DNA of 64,000 nucleotides from the NCBI RefSeq assembly GCF_011397635.1, contig NC_064753.1, positions 32,326,322 to 32,390,321 on the forward strand. The letters run 5' to 3'. Under the pieces are notes generated by a model, which was not told where the DNA came from, made no database searches, and was given only the letters and a program-made list of their open reading frames with translations. Positions 40,001-46,495 of this stretch are shown piece by piece; within the stretch, counting starts at the first letter, position 1, and each line of letters starts with the position of its first letter. The position numbers were made by a program, and so were the translations under genes. The stretch is from Epinephelus fuscoguttatus. Lineage: Eukaryota; Chordata; Actinopteri; Perciformes; Serranidae.

Positions 40001-43000
40001 TTTAGAAATGTTGATATGATGCATTCGAAACATACAAGTGTATCATATCAGTGGTTTGCAGAAACGTAAAATGCCAACATTTTGTTCTGGGCTGAAACCT
40101 GTAAGCGTTCCCCATGGGAAGCTCTGCAGATCGTCAGTGTGTTTGAGATGTGAATCAGTGTCATAATATTCTTGTGTCTGTATTCAGCCTTTTGCTTTTA
40201 TCTTGCCCCAAGTGTATATCTGCAATGCAACTGTCTGGGGGTTGTCAGAGTGTCATGTTCCAATACAATATGTAGAATACTGTATTTGTAACTTTTCTTT
40301 TCACTTCCAGTCCCATTCTCCGGGATAAAGACGTATGTTGATCCAGACACATATGAAGACCCTGCTCAGGCTGTGGAGGAATTCACCAAAGAGATAGACC
40401 CCTCATACATATGTATCGAGAGGGTGATTGGTGCAGGTAAAATGGGCACACACACAAGTATTTACTCACACTGCATACTATACATTTGTTTCCTGTATTC
40501 ACAACAGCACAGGAGTCATTTCTTTGGAGAAAAAGAAAGAAAATCTTAGAATACCTGACAGGTCACCAGATAGAAGAGGCTATTTAGTGTGTGCCATTAT
40601 CTCAATATGGGTATTATTTCTTAAATCCCCAAATAGGATTACTCAGGCACATTGTAAAAATGTCCCACTGATGGTTCCCAAGCACCTGTGATAAATGGTC
40701 ACATTTTATGTTGAGTAACATTTTTATTTTATAAGAAATGTTAAACCTCATAAAGTTGGAGTTAAAATTCTTTACAGCCACTCTTAGCAAGCTGATTTTA
40801 AAGTAATTTATAGTATTGTACCTTAGGGAAGCAAAGCCACTGCTGCTGACTATGAATAATAATGTTGGATGGCTCATTAAATTGAACAGATTGTGTCTGC
40901 TGTTTAGCCCATGAGTAATTATGAAGGTGCCTCCTATTTGTCTTGTTTCTGTAACATGGGCTCCATCTGGTGGAGGCAGGAAGTATTTAGAGATGTTAAA
41001 ACAGCAAGGCATCTGCAGTATATTGTGTGTGTATCCACATTTTTCACATGTCTACCACAAAAAATGATGGTGACTGCAATAATACAGTAAACAAAGACAA
41101 AATCAATTTAACACCAGAGATTCAGTAATATAAAATATGTTCTAGCAAGTCCATGAAGTCCTTACACCAGCTCTCCATGCTAAAAAAACTTTGGTTCGCA
41201 TTATTTCCAATTCATTATGCTGATTTGCTTAGTTACTGGAAGGTTTAATATCTATATTAACCCTTTTGAAACCTAAGCAAATTGGCTTAATTAATATAAA
41301 AACATGGGAGGAAGGCAATGAGCAACAAAAAGAAAAAAATACCAAAAAAAAAAGGAAAAAGGAAAAAATTTAAAAACAAGGAAAATAACTATAAAAAAGG
41401 GGGGAAGAAAGAAATTTTGGAAAGAGTGCCTAAAAATGCTAATTATTTAGCAACACAGTTTTAGAATGTAATAATAATAATAATAATAACAATAATATTT
41501 CATAAATATATTTTTCCCTTGCTTTTTTCTTTTTGCCATTTTTTTAAAACAATTTTCTAAATGTATTTTTAATTTTATTTCATTTATTTATTTATTTATT
41601 TATTTTTATTTATTTATTTTTTTACTTATTCATTTAGCAATTTGTGGGACAAGTTGTTACCAAGTTGCTCATTGCCTTTTTTCCCATGTTTTTGAACAAA
41701 ATCACACCAAGTTGCTCAATCTTCAAAGGTTTGAATACTTGCTAAAGGTGTCTGAAAGCAGCACAAGAAAAGTGATGTTGCTCCAGGTTTCAAAGGGGGA
41801 AAGAAACATGGCACATTTTCAGTAATAGCTTAACAATGCTGCTAAACAAGAGGACAGTGCCAAAGCAACTGCCTCACAACCATGTCAGCACAATTTGGAT
41901 AATGTGTGATCCATTTTCTTCAGTGTGCAGGGTGTACTTCAAGCCCTGTATTTTATCTTTATTTTCAAAAATCCTTAGCTGACATATTTTTTGATATTTA
42001 AGTGCTATTTTTGAGGGCTGTATTTGAGTATACCCATGTCACATTCCCATTGTTATTCAGTTTGAAAGTTCTCGTCAAAAGTAGCAGAACAAAACAAACT
42101 ATACATTGCCGAGTGTGTGCTTCTTCTGCCAGCACCCTTTTAAGTGTTGCGTTGTTTTGACAGGTGAATTCGGAGAAGTCTGTAGCGGTCGGTTGCGCAT
42201 ACCTGGACGGATGGACATCGCTGTAGCAATAAAGACACTTAAAGGGGGCTATATGGAGCAACAGAGGCGAGACTTTTTGCGTGAGGCTTCAATCATGGGA
42301 CAGTTTGACAACCCCAACATCATCAGACTGGAGGGAGTGGTCACCAGAAGTAAGCTCACGTATTTGTGTATCTGTGGTGTTCGTCTCTTCAGCATCACTT
42401 CACAGCAATCTTTACTTTAGTTTCATCTCTCTATTCATCACTAAAATCCTGTCTTTTACTTTCTCCTCAGGCCGACCAGTAATGATAGTCGTTGAGTACA
42501 TGGAAAATGGAGCGCTTGATTCTTTTCTCCGGGTGAGAGGAAAACATGTTCACAGATGTACACCTGTTTCCTGAGACTGTTGTCCTCCATATATCATATT
42601 TGTCCTTTCTTCCCCTCGCTTTCTCACAACATCTCCAGACACGTGACGGACAGTTCACAGTGCTCCAGCTGGTCGGCATGCTGCGGGGCATCGCAGTAGG
42701 CATGACCTATCTTTCAGACATGGGTTATGTTCACAGAGACCTTGCCGCTCGCAACATCTTGGTGGATGAAAACTTGGTGTGTAAGGTGTCTGATTTTGGC
42801 ATGTCCAGAGTCCTTGAGGACGACACTGAGGCAGCCTACACTGCTACAGTGAGTGTGGGTCCAGCAGTTAGTGCAGGCATATTACAATCTGACAGTTATT
42901 GCAGATAGAAATGATGAATATCTCTCTAACAGGCTTATTCTGTTATTGTTTTGTGCCAGGGAGGAAAGATACCGATACGGTGGACGGCACCAGAGGCTAT

Positions 43001-46000
43001 CGCTTATGGAAAATTTTCCACAGTTAGTGATGTGTGGAGCTATGGCATTGTTATGTGGGAAGTGATGTCATATGGTGAGAGGCCCTACTGGGAGATGTCC
43101 AATCAAGATGTAAGCTGCTGATCACATTAAAACTCCATAATCACTGAAGCCCAGTGCAGACCAGAGATTTGGGCCAGATGAAAGTGTTTGCAGAAAAAAG
43201 TTGGAGCAGTATAAACTGACTGCTCTCAGCTCGACTGAAGCTGCTGATGGTGTCACCTGGGACTCAGCTTGTCAAGTTGCCAGTGGCTGGTTTTAAAAAG
43301 TACTGCATGTCATCTGTTTCAATAGCCACTCGGCTGAGCAATCTCACAAACATATTCAGTAACACTTTACTTGAAGGTATCTACATGAGAGTGACATGAC
43401 ACTGTCATAACTATGACATGACACGGTCATGAACCTGTCATGATCATTATGTACATGTCATAAACATTTATGACTGCTGTCGTTAAGTCTCATTCGCTTT
43501 TTGTAATGACAAGTTGACATTGTTTGGGTAGTCTTGATGATGACAACTTGACATTAATCAAAGTGACATTGTTGTTGAAGTTGTCTCTGTCATGACAAGT
43601 TGACATTAACAAGAAATGCACCTCTTTTTGTGTTGATGACAAGTTGACATAATGATTATTATTGTTATGTCAAAGACATCTTCTGGTAATGTCATCCTGG
43701 TTAATGTCAAGTTGTCATTATAAGGACATCCCAAACAAATTTAATGTCAACTTGTCATGACAAAGACAACCTCTGGTAATGTCACTTTGATTAATGTCAA
43801 CTTGTCATAATCAAGACAACCCAAACAATGTCAACTTGTCATTACAAAAACCGAATGACACGTAATGACAGAAGTCATAAACATTTATGACATGTACATA
43901 ATGTTCATGACAGGTTCATGACAGTGTCATGTCATCCTTATGATGTAGATTAATCAGTGCTGGTTATTTAAATCATTGTGGCCTAGTATTATGAGTCCAT
44001 CTGATGCTCAGGTCGTTTTGTTTTTGCCATTTCATCACTACTAAAACTACAACTGCAGCTAGTATCTCACTATCACTATCCTCATTCATATTTTAAGAAG
44101 CTACAAATTATATTCAGCTACAAAATTAATGTAAAAGCTGTGAGTGAGAAAGGAAGTACATAGAGTTGTTGCTATGGAGACGATACACCGTCTCCTCTAG
44201 TTGTATCAGTGTAACCTGGCAGGTGGTCTGAACGTTGCAGACTGGTGCCAAGAAAGTAGCTGTAAGTATCAGTTTATCTCGTCATAAATCTTTGGTCTGA
44301 ACTGAGCTTTAAACATGATCAACACAAATATCATTTTGCATTTGTATTCAACTTACTGATGTTCATCTCAGGTCATTTTATCAATTGAGGAAGGCTACCG
44401 TCTGCCAGCACCCATGGGCTGCCCTGTGACACTGCACCAGCTAATGCTGCACTGCTGGCAGAAGGAGTCCAACCAGCGCCCACGCTTCAACAATGTGCTC
44501 TCTTTCCTGGACAAACTCATAATTAATCCCAGTAGTCTGCTCACTCTGGTGAATGATGTGCAGAGGTAAGTATCAGTGGATACAGACACTTTGTAAAAGG
44601 TGTTGTTCACTGGTGGTTTTGCAGGATTTGGGCCCATTTACTTTAAGTTGTTTAGACTTAACAACACTATTTAAAGCATAGTGCACTGTATAGGTTTATT
44701 GCTTTTCTACCCTCCAGGCAGCCATTTCTTTCAATGTCAGGAGGGAATAATGATCATCTTGAATGGACTTAAAAACTTGCAGACACTGTGGGGAAACCAC
44801 ACACTGAATATTTATTCAGTTTGGCTTGAAAAAGAGTGTGTATATTTGGATCTCTCCTGCCTTAAAGAAATACTTTGCCCACAAAATGATAATTTGCATA
44901 TCAGTGACTCACCCTGTGTTACCTTGAATTTGAGAGCTCCATGGTGAATGAAGAATCCAAAAATGAAGAAAGTTCTTAATGGTGAAGGAGCCTGTGTTTA
45001 ACATCAGCAAAACTATATCGAAGTTTAGTTTACAAACTTTCACACAGTATAATCCAAGTCTCATTTATCCAGTCGCATGCTCAGTACTTCAGACGGAGAC
45101 GTCTAGCCAAGAATGTTACAGCAGCTACAAGATCTCTCCGAGCATAGGGCTGTAATGGCATCAGGCTCGATAAGTGTCCCATTTGAAAATCGCAGCCCAG
45201 TAGTTATGCAGCGACGCACATGACCAAAACATATGTGCATACGTTGCAGGTGTGTGATGACATTTTTCACAAGAAGGGCCAAATTTTTATACATTTTAAA
45301 TAGTCTAGCTTTGGTCCAACAAGTGTGATGAACAGTTTGACATTGAATCAACACATGTCTGGTGCAAACAGGTGAGGTATGTACACAATTCGAGCTACTC
45401 AGAGATCTTCTCGCCCCAAATCCTCCTCCCAAAGAGCCTTCACAGAAATTAGAGAGGTGAAAGAAAAGGTTTGAATTTGATTGTGAATTTATAGTTGTTA
45501 ATCATGGCTCTGTTTGACTCCCACTCACCAAGAGTTTTCTCCTTTGTTGGATTCATCATTCTTCATGAATTCAACATAACAATGGGTGAGAAACTGATTT
45601 TGTAGCTGAAGTATGTCTTTTAAAAGCAGGTAAATCCTACGCGTTGGACACAACACCACAACAACAGGTAGAGATGTTAAAACTACCCCAGCTCAATAAT
45701 AATGTAGCTTTGGAGGAGAAAAATCAGTAAAGCTGTAATATTGGCCGCTAATTCCTGCAAGTGTCTGCAAGTTAAATTGCATACCAGACCTCATACAGTG
45801 AACTAAAACCATTTTTCTAAGGCAGGTTTATGCACTGAAAGACGATTAGCAGTAACATAGCATCAGGATTGTCATCCGTCAACAATCTGCTAACTTTTTT
45901 CCATGTATTCTTTAACTTTCTGTTTGTCATCTCAGTTTCCCTGACTCCCCAGAGGACATGCCAGACTACCCTCTTTTCATCTCTATCGGCGACTGGCTCG

Positions 46001-46495
46001 ACTCCATCAAAATGAGCCAGTATAAGAACAACTTCCTTGCAGCAGGATACACAACACTGGATTCTATTTCAACCATGAGTATAGAGTGAGTGAAGATTAT
46101 ACAGAGTGCAGCTACAGTATCAGACACTAAAAGGGAACAAAGTAGCATTGAAGGAACAGAAAAAGTAGTGAAACTGTAATGAAATTGATTTAACTATTAA
46201 GTTCTGGCAAGAAATGATCTGTGACTATATTACTACTACTGCAGGTATTACAGTATTACAGGGAAGTATTTTTTATGTGACATTCACAGCTTTACTGCAT
46301 GTTTGTCATGATTTATAAGTAGGTCTACAGTTCTTCTCAAACTATGAATTTAAAACTGTAACTCCTCTTCTCCCCTTCAGCGACATCAGGCGTATTGGGA
46401 TCTGTTTGATTGGCCACCAGAGGAGAATCATAAGCAGCATACAGTCCCTTCGTCTGCAGCTCCACCACATCCAACAGAGTGGCTTTCAAGTGTGA
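1790..46495 (+). CDS. epha6: Eph receptor A6, partial (17 exons; 5' end outside window)
   Basis: Single-pass receptor tyrosine kinase that binds GPI-anchored ephrin-A ligands in cell-contact signalling. The spliced exons give 901 residues plus a stop: ephrin-binding domain remainder (1 to about 108), cysteine-rich/EGF-like region (to about 232), FN3-1 (about 233-349), FN3-2 (about 350-445), transmembrane helix (about 455-478), juxtamembrane Tyr513 and Tyr519, and kinase. Kinase landmarks are the GAGEFGEV loop from 545, VAIK Lys570, HRD 661-663, DFG 681-683 and activation-loop Tyr696. A SAM domain follows at about 825-893. All splice phases agree. EphA6 rather than another EphA is indicated by the [10 protein letters not shown] hinge, the [17 protein letters not shown] start, the DDIRRIG motif and the GFQV end, with arl6 next door. 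Signal peptide and the first LBD exon(s), about 130 residues, are missing because they lie before base 1. Confidence 0.95.
2044..2205 (+). CDS. epha6: epha6 exon: ligand-binding domain, part 2
   Basis: Fifty-four codons (phase 0/0) encoding [19 protein letters not shown] and, further on, [19 protein letters not shown]. These are the most conserved EphA LBD motifs. The acceptor is ctttaaag and the donor AAG|gtcagt. Introns on either side are only 104 and 121 bp. Confidence 0.94.
2327..2555 (+). CDS. epha6: epha6 exon: end of LBD and start of cysteine-rich region
   Basis: 76 codons plus one base, encoding [20 protein letters not shown], then [13 protein letters not shown] and the sushi-like segment [17 protein letters not shown]. 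The exon ends TGC CGG G|gtaaga, and the split Gly/Ala codon is completed by the exon at 16,257. Acceptor is cacataag. Confidence 0.94.
4210..4430. mobile_element. Non-autonomous hAT-like element fragment
   Basis: It begins gggctgggcaatatatattg and contains the conserved body segment around ctgttctagctgttctatta and cccacttagtcattatatcc, recognisable as an abundant teleost MITE. The opposite inverted terminus is not clear, so this copy looks truncated or degenerate. Confidence 0.6.
5575..5745. repeat. AT-rich minisatellite (atacaata / ataaaata units)
   Basis: About 170 bp of imperfect tandem units of the kind aatacaatac, aatataaaat and aatataatat with very low GC. It is non-coding and probably length-polymorphic. 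Confidence 0.75.
8560..9350. mobile_element. Degenerate DNA-transposon remnant
   Basis: Fragments typical of a common teleost DNA element are present. One end has cggtatggtacctttggaac. The other has ggtaccatccacaacttttc and gggaacggtatgg, with an interior segment around accaatcaacggactgcagt. The two ends are only partly complementary, and no transposase reading frame survives. Boundaries are approximate. Confidence 0.45.
9485..9830. repeat. hAT-like dispersed repeat (gctgcaact...ataatcaac)
   Basis: It opens with aaagctgcaactatttgtgg and contains the interior pattern gacatctgaaaacatctcct, caccaaatgattaattg-type and caacaaaataatctgcag sequence. This resembles the abundant teleost element whose ends read gctgcaacta and attaatcgatta. 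Related fragments occur at 10,600-10,680, 17,800-18,060, 27,370-27,415 and 28,195-28,285. Confidence 0.5.
13635..13755 (+). pseudogene. Transposon-derived Myb/SANT-like fragment
   Basis: An ATG at 13,635 opens about 38 codons reading [14 protein letters not shown] then [20 protein letters not shown]. The pattern (acidic/amphipathic helix [14 protein letters not shown]) resembles the N-terminus of Myb-like DNA-binding proteins of PIF/Harbinger elements. The frame then runs into non-homologous sequence. I regard it as a decayed transposon fragment and not a host gene. The family assignment is by pattern only. Confidence 0.35.
13740..14420. repeat. Older dispersed repeat interrupted by a MITE
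   Basis: The segment before the MITE contains gagacacagctggagtacga, gaaatggagattggctaaca, aacgagacaggtgtgac and taaaaccagacatgac, a recognisable fish repeat series. It appears to resume after the MITE at about 14,370 (atgaggagagaatct). Exact limits and family are unknown. Confidence 0.4.
14041..14361. mobile_element. 321-bp MITE with about 28-bp TIRs and 8-bp TSD
   Basis: The left end gagatattggataaagtgag is matched by the reverse complement of the right end (gagatatttgataaaggaga), and both arms continue into ataccccac. The flanks carry tgacacca (14,033-14,040) and tgacaaca (14,362-14,369), an 8-bp target-site duplication with one mismatch. That TSD length fits hAT-type insertion. No transposase is encoded. 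Confidence 0.75.
16257..16412 (+). CDS. epha6: epha6 exon: EGF-like cysteine-rich domain
   Basis: 156 nt, the usual size of this Eph exon. It encodes [20 protein letters not shown], then [19 protein letters not shown] and DSSTMACT. The acceptor is tttttctccag and the donor ACA A|gttagt, phase 1. Confidence 0.95.
16413..17355 (+). other. epha6 intron (943 bp)
   Basis: No exon or known element was recognised apart from an A18-type run near 16,818-16,835. Confidence 0.7.
17356..17706 (+). CDS. epha6: epha6 exon: fibronectin type III domain 1
   Basis: 351 nt, slightly longer than the usual Eph exon of about 336. It encodes [60 protein letters not shown] and [16 protein letters not shown]. The extra length falls after the CQRC motif (DGRDGDSGV). 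Acceptor ctctcctcag, donor GCC G|gtgagt. Confidence 0.95.
17800..18090. repeat. hAT-like dispersed repeat fragment plus poly-A
   Basis: The segment contains the attaattgattaatctactg and gacaattaatcacaa signatures of the same hAT-like family seen at 9,485 and 28,195, ending near a run of about 18 A at 18,068. Boundaries are approximate. Confidence 0.4.
19648..19910 (+). repeat. Teleost dispersed repeat B, copy 1
   Basis: Signature stretches are cgtgcttttcaagtctt, ctacatgtcac, gatgccacctgctactcg, gagcaacttggggctcagta and ctctacctctgagccatagc. The same order recurs at 21,592 and 27,866 in the same orientation. Confidence 0.75.
20161..20265. repeat. Inverted repeat with about 44-bp arms
   Basis: The left arm 20,161-20,204 begins aataaaaagtaattaaa and ends ttcagtccttga. 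The right arm 20,222-20,265 is its near-perfect reverse complement. The loop is about 17 nt. It looks like the end of, or a whole, small fold-back element. Confidence 0.8.
20590..21290 (+). repeat. Perciform-type long dispersed repeat, copy 1
   Basis: It shares with 24,850-25,315 the ordered segments ttgggcagt.., tcagacatcgacaaaaaa, gtgatgtcaggggg, caatgactttcacctaggag, acaaccacgttattttgttg, cttgacacagtgtcccagaa and cagggtaccttgcatg. An internal partial duplication is visible between about 20,690-20,790 and 20,860-20,960. It is non-coding. Confidence 0.7.
21592..21880 (+). repeat. Teleost dispersed repeat B, copy 2
   Basis: It begins actgtatttatatagcgctt and ends gagccacagctgcccca. The interior has aggtgccgcctgctcatgag and atctcagtatcttacccaag. 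This is the least degenerate start of the three copies. Confidence 0.75.
22477..22519. repeat. (CA)n microsatellite
   Basis: About 21 uninterrupted CA dinucleotides following a pyrimidine tract. Confidence 0.97.
24260..24415 (+). repeat. Degenerate SINE-like tail
   Basis: The layout is ttgggcctttttgcctttg, then ggaatgacatg, and finally gtgagctagtaggcgcccc. It matches the order of a common teleost short repeat ending in ggcgcccc. It is highly decayed. Confidence 0.35.
24850..25315 (+). repeat. Perciform-type long dispersed repeat, copy 2
   Basis: Second copy of the element at 20,590. It shares cttgggcagt, gacgtcagacactgacaaaa, tggcggcgtcaggggg, gactttcacctgggagagca, cttgacacagcgtcccagaa and cacccagggtacctttcacg. 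It is shorter than copy 1 and lacks the internal duplication. Confidence 0.7.
25342..25362 (+). promoter_or_regulatory. RE1/NRSE-like site (candidate REST binding)
   Basis: The 21-mer starting at 25,342 reads atcagcaccacgggcagc and then agc. By eye it agrees at about 17 of 21 positions with the RE1 consensus (left half TTCAGCACC, right half GGACAGCGCC, correct spacing). It is immediately 3' of a dispersed repeat. Binding is not shown. Confidence 0.35.
26763..26805. repeat. (AC)n microsatellite
   Basis: About 21 uninterrupted AC dinucleotides. Confidence 0.97.
27490..27690 (+). repeat. Teleost dispersed repeat, copy 2
   Basis: Same family as 660-981. It has gacacatagagacagacaac, agtcaccaattaacctgcat, tttggactgtgggaggaagc and cggagtacctagagaaaac. 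An internal portion present in copy 1 is deleted near ggtcgtggaagggctgac. Confidence 0.75.
27866..28201 (+). repeat. Teleost dispersed repeat B, copy 3
   Basis: It begins ggtaatggactgtacttgta and ends ctaagccacagctgcccca, with tggtgccacctgctactcag and gcaatttggggttcagtatc inside. A short internal insertion lies around actactcctactggagtag. Confidence 0.75.
30313..30437 (+). CDS. epha6: epha6 exon: fibronectin type III domain 2, part 1
   Basis: 125 nt, the usual Eph size. It encodes [20 protein letters not shown] and then [13 protein letters not shown]. Acceptor gcattctcag, donor AAG|gtaaag. An upstream tgcag at 30,279 was rejected because it shifts the frame. Confidence 0.94.
30565..30606. 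repeat. (CA)n microsatellite
   Basis: About 21 uninterrupted CA units in the 439-bp intron between the two FN3-2 exons. Confidence 0.97.
30877..31039 (+). CDS. epha6: epha6 exon: fibronectin type III domain 2, part 2
   Basis: 163 nt, the usual Eph size. It encodes [20 protein letters not shown], then [20 protein letters not shown] and NFEFATAAE. Acceptor is a long T-tract ending ttttag; donor GAG G|gtacga. Confidence 0.95.
31366..31406. repeat. (AC)n microsatellite
   Basis: About 20 uninterrupted AC units. Confidence 0.97.
31658..32882. mobile_element. Non-autonomous DNA element with similar inverted ends
   Basis: The left end reads tatacacggggttcacataa followed by ccttgaaaagtgctcc. The right end, read on the other strand, is tatacagggtttatcaagaa followed by gactttcaggtactttt. 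The two termini are alike in inverted orientation over several dozen bases. The fold-back element at 32,438-32,757 sits within it. No transposase frame was found. Confidence 0.5.
32438..32757. mobile_element. Fold-back element with about 120-bp arms
   Basis: The left arm includes gataatgactttagttgttc, atgttacataccttgacatg and ttcggtggaaacttctgcc. The right arm is its inverted copy (aagtttccgccgaaacatgt, catggtatgtaacatc, aactaaagtcattatc). The spacer of about 70 bp has no inverted counterpart. No coding capacity. Confidence 0.8.
33849..33954 (+). CDS. epha6: epha6 exon: transmembrane helix
   Basis: 106 nt encoding DPDIADQGQ and then a hydrophobic stretch, [20 protein letters not shown] to LITGR. 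This is the single membrane-spanning helix with a positively charged cytosolic stop-transfer end. Acceptor ttcctcag, donor GA CG|gtaaga. Confidence 0.94.
33955..36801 (+). other. epha6 intron (2.8 kb)
   Basis: No exon is supported apart from those at the edges. It contains a compound (CA)n tract at 33,998-34,069, a decayed repeat-B tail at about 35,640-35,720 (ending gagccacatctgccccta), and otherwise AT-rich sequence. Confidence 0.65.
33998..34069. repeat. Compound (CA)n/(CAGA) microsatellite
   Basis: A CA tract with three CAGACA interruptions followed by more than 20 pure CA units, just 44 bp downstream of the transmembrane exon donor. Confidence 0.97.
36802..36872 (+). CDS. epha6: epha6 exon: juxtamembrane segment
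   Basis: 71 nt (1+69+1) that completes the split Arg codon and encodes [15 protein letters not shown] and then RTRFHSGH. This corresponds to the basic juxtamembrane exon of other EphA genes. Acceptor ttcacctgcacag, donor CAT G|gtattg. It is too short to stand out as a reading frame, but both splice phases and the FHSGH similarity support it. Confidence 0.88.
36896..36918. repeat. (GT)n microsatellite
   Basis: About 11 GT units starting 24 bp after the juxtamembrane exon donor. Confidence 0.95.
39376..39399. repeat. (TGG)n trinucleotide repeat
   Basis: Eight TGG units in tandem. Confidence 0.93.
40311..40436 (+). CDS. epha6: epha6 exon: juxtamembrane tyrosines and kinase start
   Basis: 126 nt encoding [20 protein letters not shown] and ending CIERVIGAG. 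Both juxtamembrane tyrosines, phosphorylated in other Eph receptors to relieve autoinhibition, are kept. Acceptor tcacttccag, donor GCA G|gtaaaa. Confidence 0.96.
41270..41745. mobile_element. Fold-back element with A/T-rich core
   Basis: The left arm aaaaacatgggaggaaggca then atgagcaac (from 41,301) is matched in inverted form by gttgctcattgccttttttc and ccatgttttt (about 41,662-41,692). The similarity continues outward (gaaacctaagcaaattgg against the inverted ttcaaaggtttgaa region). The core holds poly-A, (AAT)n and (TTTA)n tracts. Confidence 0.65.
41570..41635. repeat. (TTTA)n microsatellite
   Basis: About 14 imperfect TTTA units inside the fold-back element core. A (TAA)n tract lies at about 41,470-41,495. 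Confidence 0.9.
42164..42349 (+). CDS. epha6: epha6 exon: kinase N-lobe
   Basis: 186 nt, the usual Eph size. It completes the glycine loop ([11 protein letters not shown]), then [20 protein letters not shown] with catalytic Lys570, [20 protein letters not shown] (helix C Glu) and GVVTR. Acceptor ttttgacag, donor AGA A|gtaagc. Confidence 0.97.
42471..42532 (+). CDS. epha6: epha6 exon: kinase hinge
   Basis: 62 nt encoding [20 protein letters not shown] then R. The gatekeeper position is Val616, as I recall for EphA6, whereas most EphA kinases have Thr. The 121-bp intron before it leaves no room for the extra N-lobe exon present in some human EPHA6 isoforms. Confidence 0.96.
42639..42848 (+). 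CDS. epha6: epha6 exon: kinase catalytic and activation loops
   Basis: 210 nt encoding [34 protein letters not shown] (catalytic Asp663), [23 protein letters not shown] is intact, and the following residue is Met684 where most Eph kinases have Leu. Activation-loop Tyr696 is present. Acceptor catctccag, donor ACA|gtgagt. Confidence 0.97.
42960..43109 (+). CDS. epha6: epha6 exon: kinase APE and C-lobe
   Basis: 150 nt encoding [40 protein letters not shown] and YWEMSNQD. It carries the APE motif and the P+1 loop RWTAPEA. Acceptor ttgtgccag, donor GAT|gtaagc. Confidence 0.97.
43110..44371 (+). other. epha6 intron (1.3 kb)
   Basis: Non-coding. A near-palindromic element of about 580 bp fills 43,365-43,945. 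The rest, to 44,371, has nothing recognisable. Confidence 0.7.
43365..43945. mobile_element. Near-palindromic fold-back MITE (about 580 bp)
   Basis: The left half contains atgacacggtcatgaacctg, tgtacatgtcataaacattt and repeated aatgacaagttgacatt. The right half repeats these inverted and in reverse order (aatgtcaacttgtcatt, aaatgtttatgacttctg-like and caggttcatgacagtgtcat). Arms are about 270 bp with a short centre near 43,640-43,690. The right terminus stops at gatgtagat without the outer cactttacttgaaggta seen on the left. Confidence 0.85.
44372..44565 (+). CDS. epha6: epha6 exon: kinase C-lobe end
   Basis: 194 nt encoding [40 protein letters not shown] and [19 protein letters not shown]. 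Acceptor ttcatctcag, donor CAG AG|gtaagt. Confidence 0.97.
44858..45640. mobile_element. Inverted-arm repeat cassette around a LINE fragment
   Basis: The left arm (about 44,858-44,975: ttaaagaaatactttgccca, tcagtgactcaccctgtgtt, gaatgaagaatccaaa) is echoed in inverted orientation by the right arm (about 45,530-45,640: ggattcatcattcttcatga, aacaatgggtgagaaactga). The left portion continues as a repeat common in perciform genomes (ggtgaaggagcctgtgttta). The arms enclose the fragment at 45,103-45,432. Confidence 0.5.
45103..45432 (-). pseudogene. LINE-1/Tx1-like ORF2 C-terminal fragment
   Basis: On the minus strand one frame reads [18 protein letters not shown]. After a frameshift, the next frame reads [18 protein letters not shown] and LHNYWAAIF. 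The C-x2-C...H-x4-C cluster ending HMFWSC is the C-terminal zinc-knuckle-like motif of L1-clade non-LTR retrotransposons, downstream of the reverse transcriptase. It is a short dead remnant with at least one frameshift. Confidence 0.6.
45936..46085 (+). CDS. epha6: epha6 exon: linker and SAM domain start
   Basis: 150 nt encoding [40 protein letters not shown] and [24 protein letters not shown] is characteristic of EphA6. Acceptor gtcatctcag, donor ATA GA|gtgagt. Confidence 0.96.
46381..46495 (+). CDS. epha6: epha6 terminal exon: SAM end and PDZ-binding tail
   Basis: 115 nt including stop TGA at 46,493-46,495. It encodes [20 protein letters not shown], then [18 protein letters not shown]. The final GFQV fits a C-terminal PDZ ligand (hydrophobic Val last). 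Acceptor ctccccttcag. Confidence 0.96.

Larger units (their letters stand above)
36873..40310 (+). other. epha6 intron (3.4 kb)
   Basis: No exon is supported. It has a (GT)n tract at 36,896-36,918, a (TGG)n tract at 39,376-39,399, and a stretch at about 39,230-39,270 (catgtggttgggtttaggca) typical of perciform dispersed repeats. The remainder was not recognised. Confidence 0.65.
40437..42163 (+). other. epha6 intron (1.7 kb)
   Basis: Non-coding. Most notable is an inverted-repeat element at about 41,270-41,745 with a very A/T-rich core that includes AAT and TTTA microsatellites. Confidence 0.7.
44566..45935 (+). other. epha6 intron (1.4 kb)
   Basis: Non-coding. A repeat cassette at about 44,858-45,640 has inverted outer arms and an antisense LINE-1-like fragment inside. 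The remaining roughly 300 bp on each side hold nothing recognisable. Confidence 0.7.
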
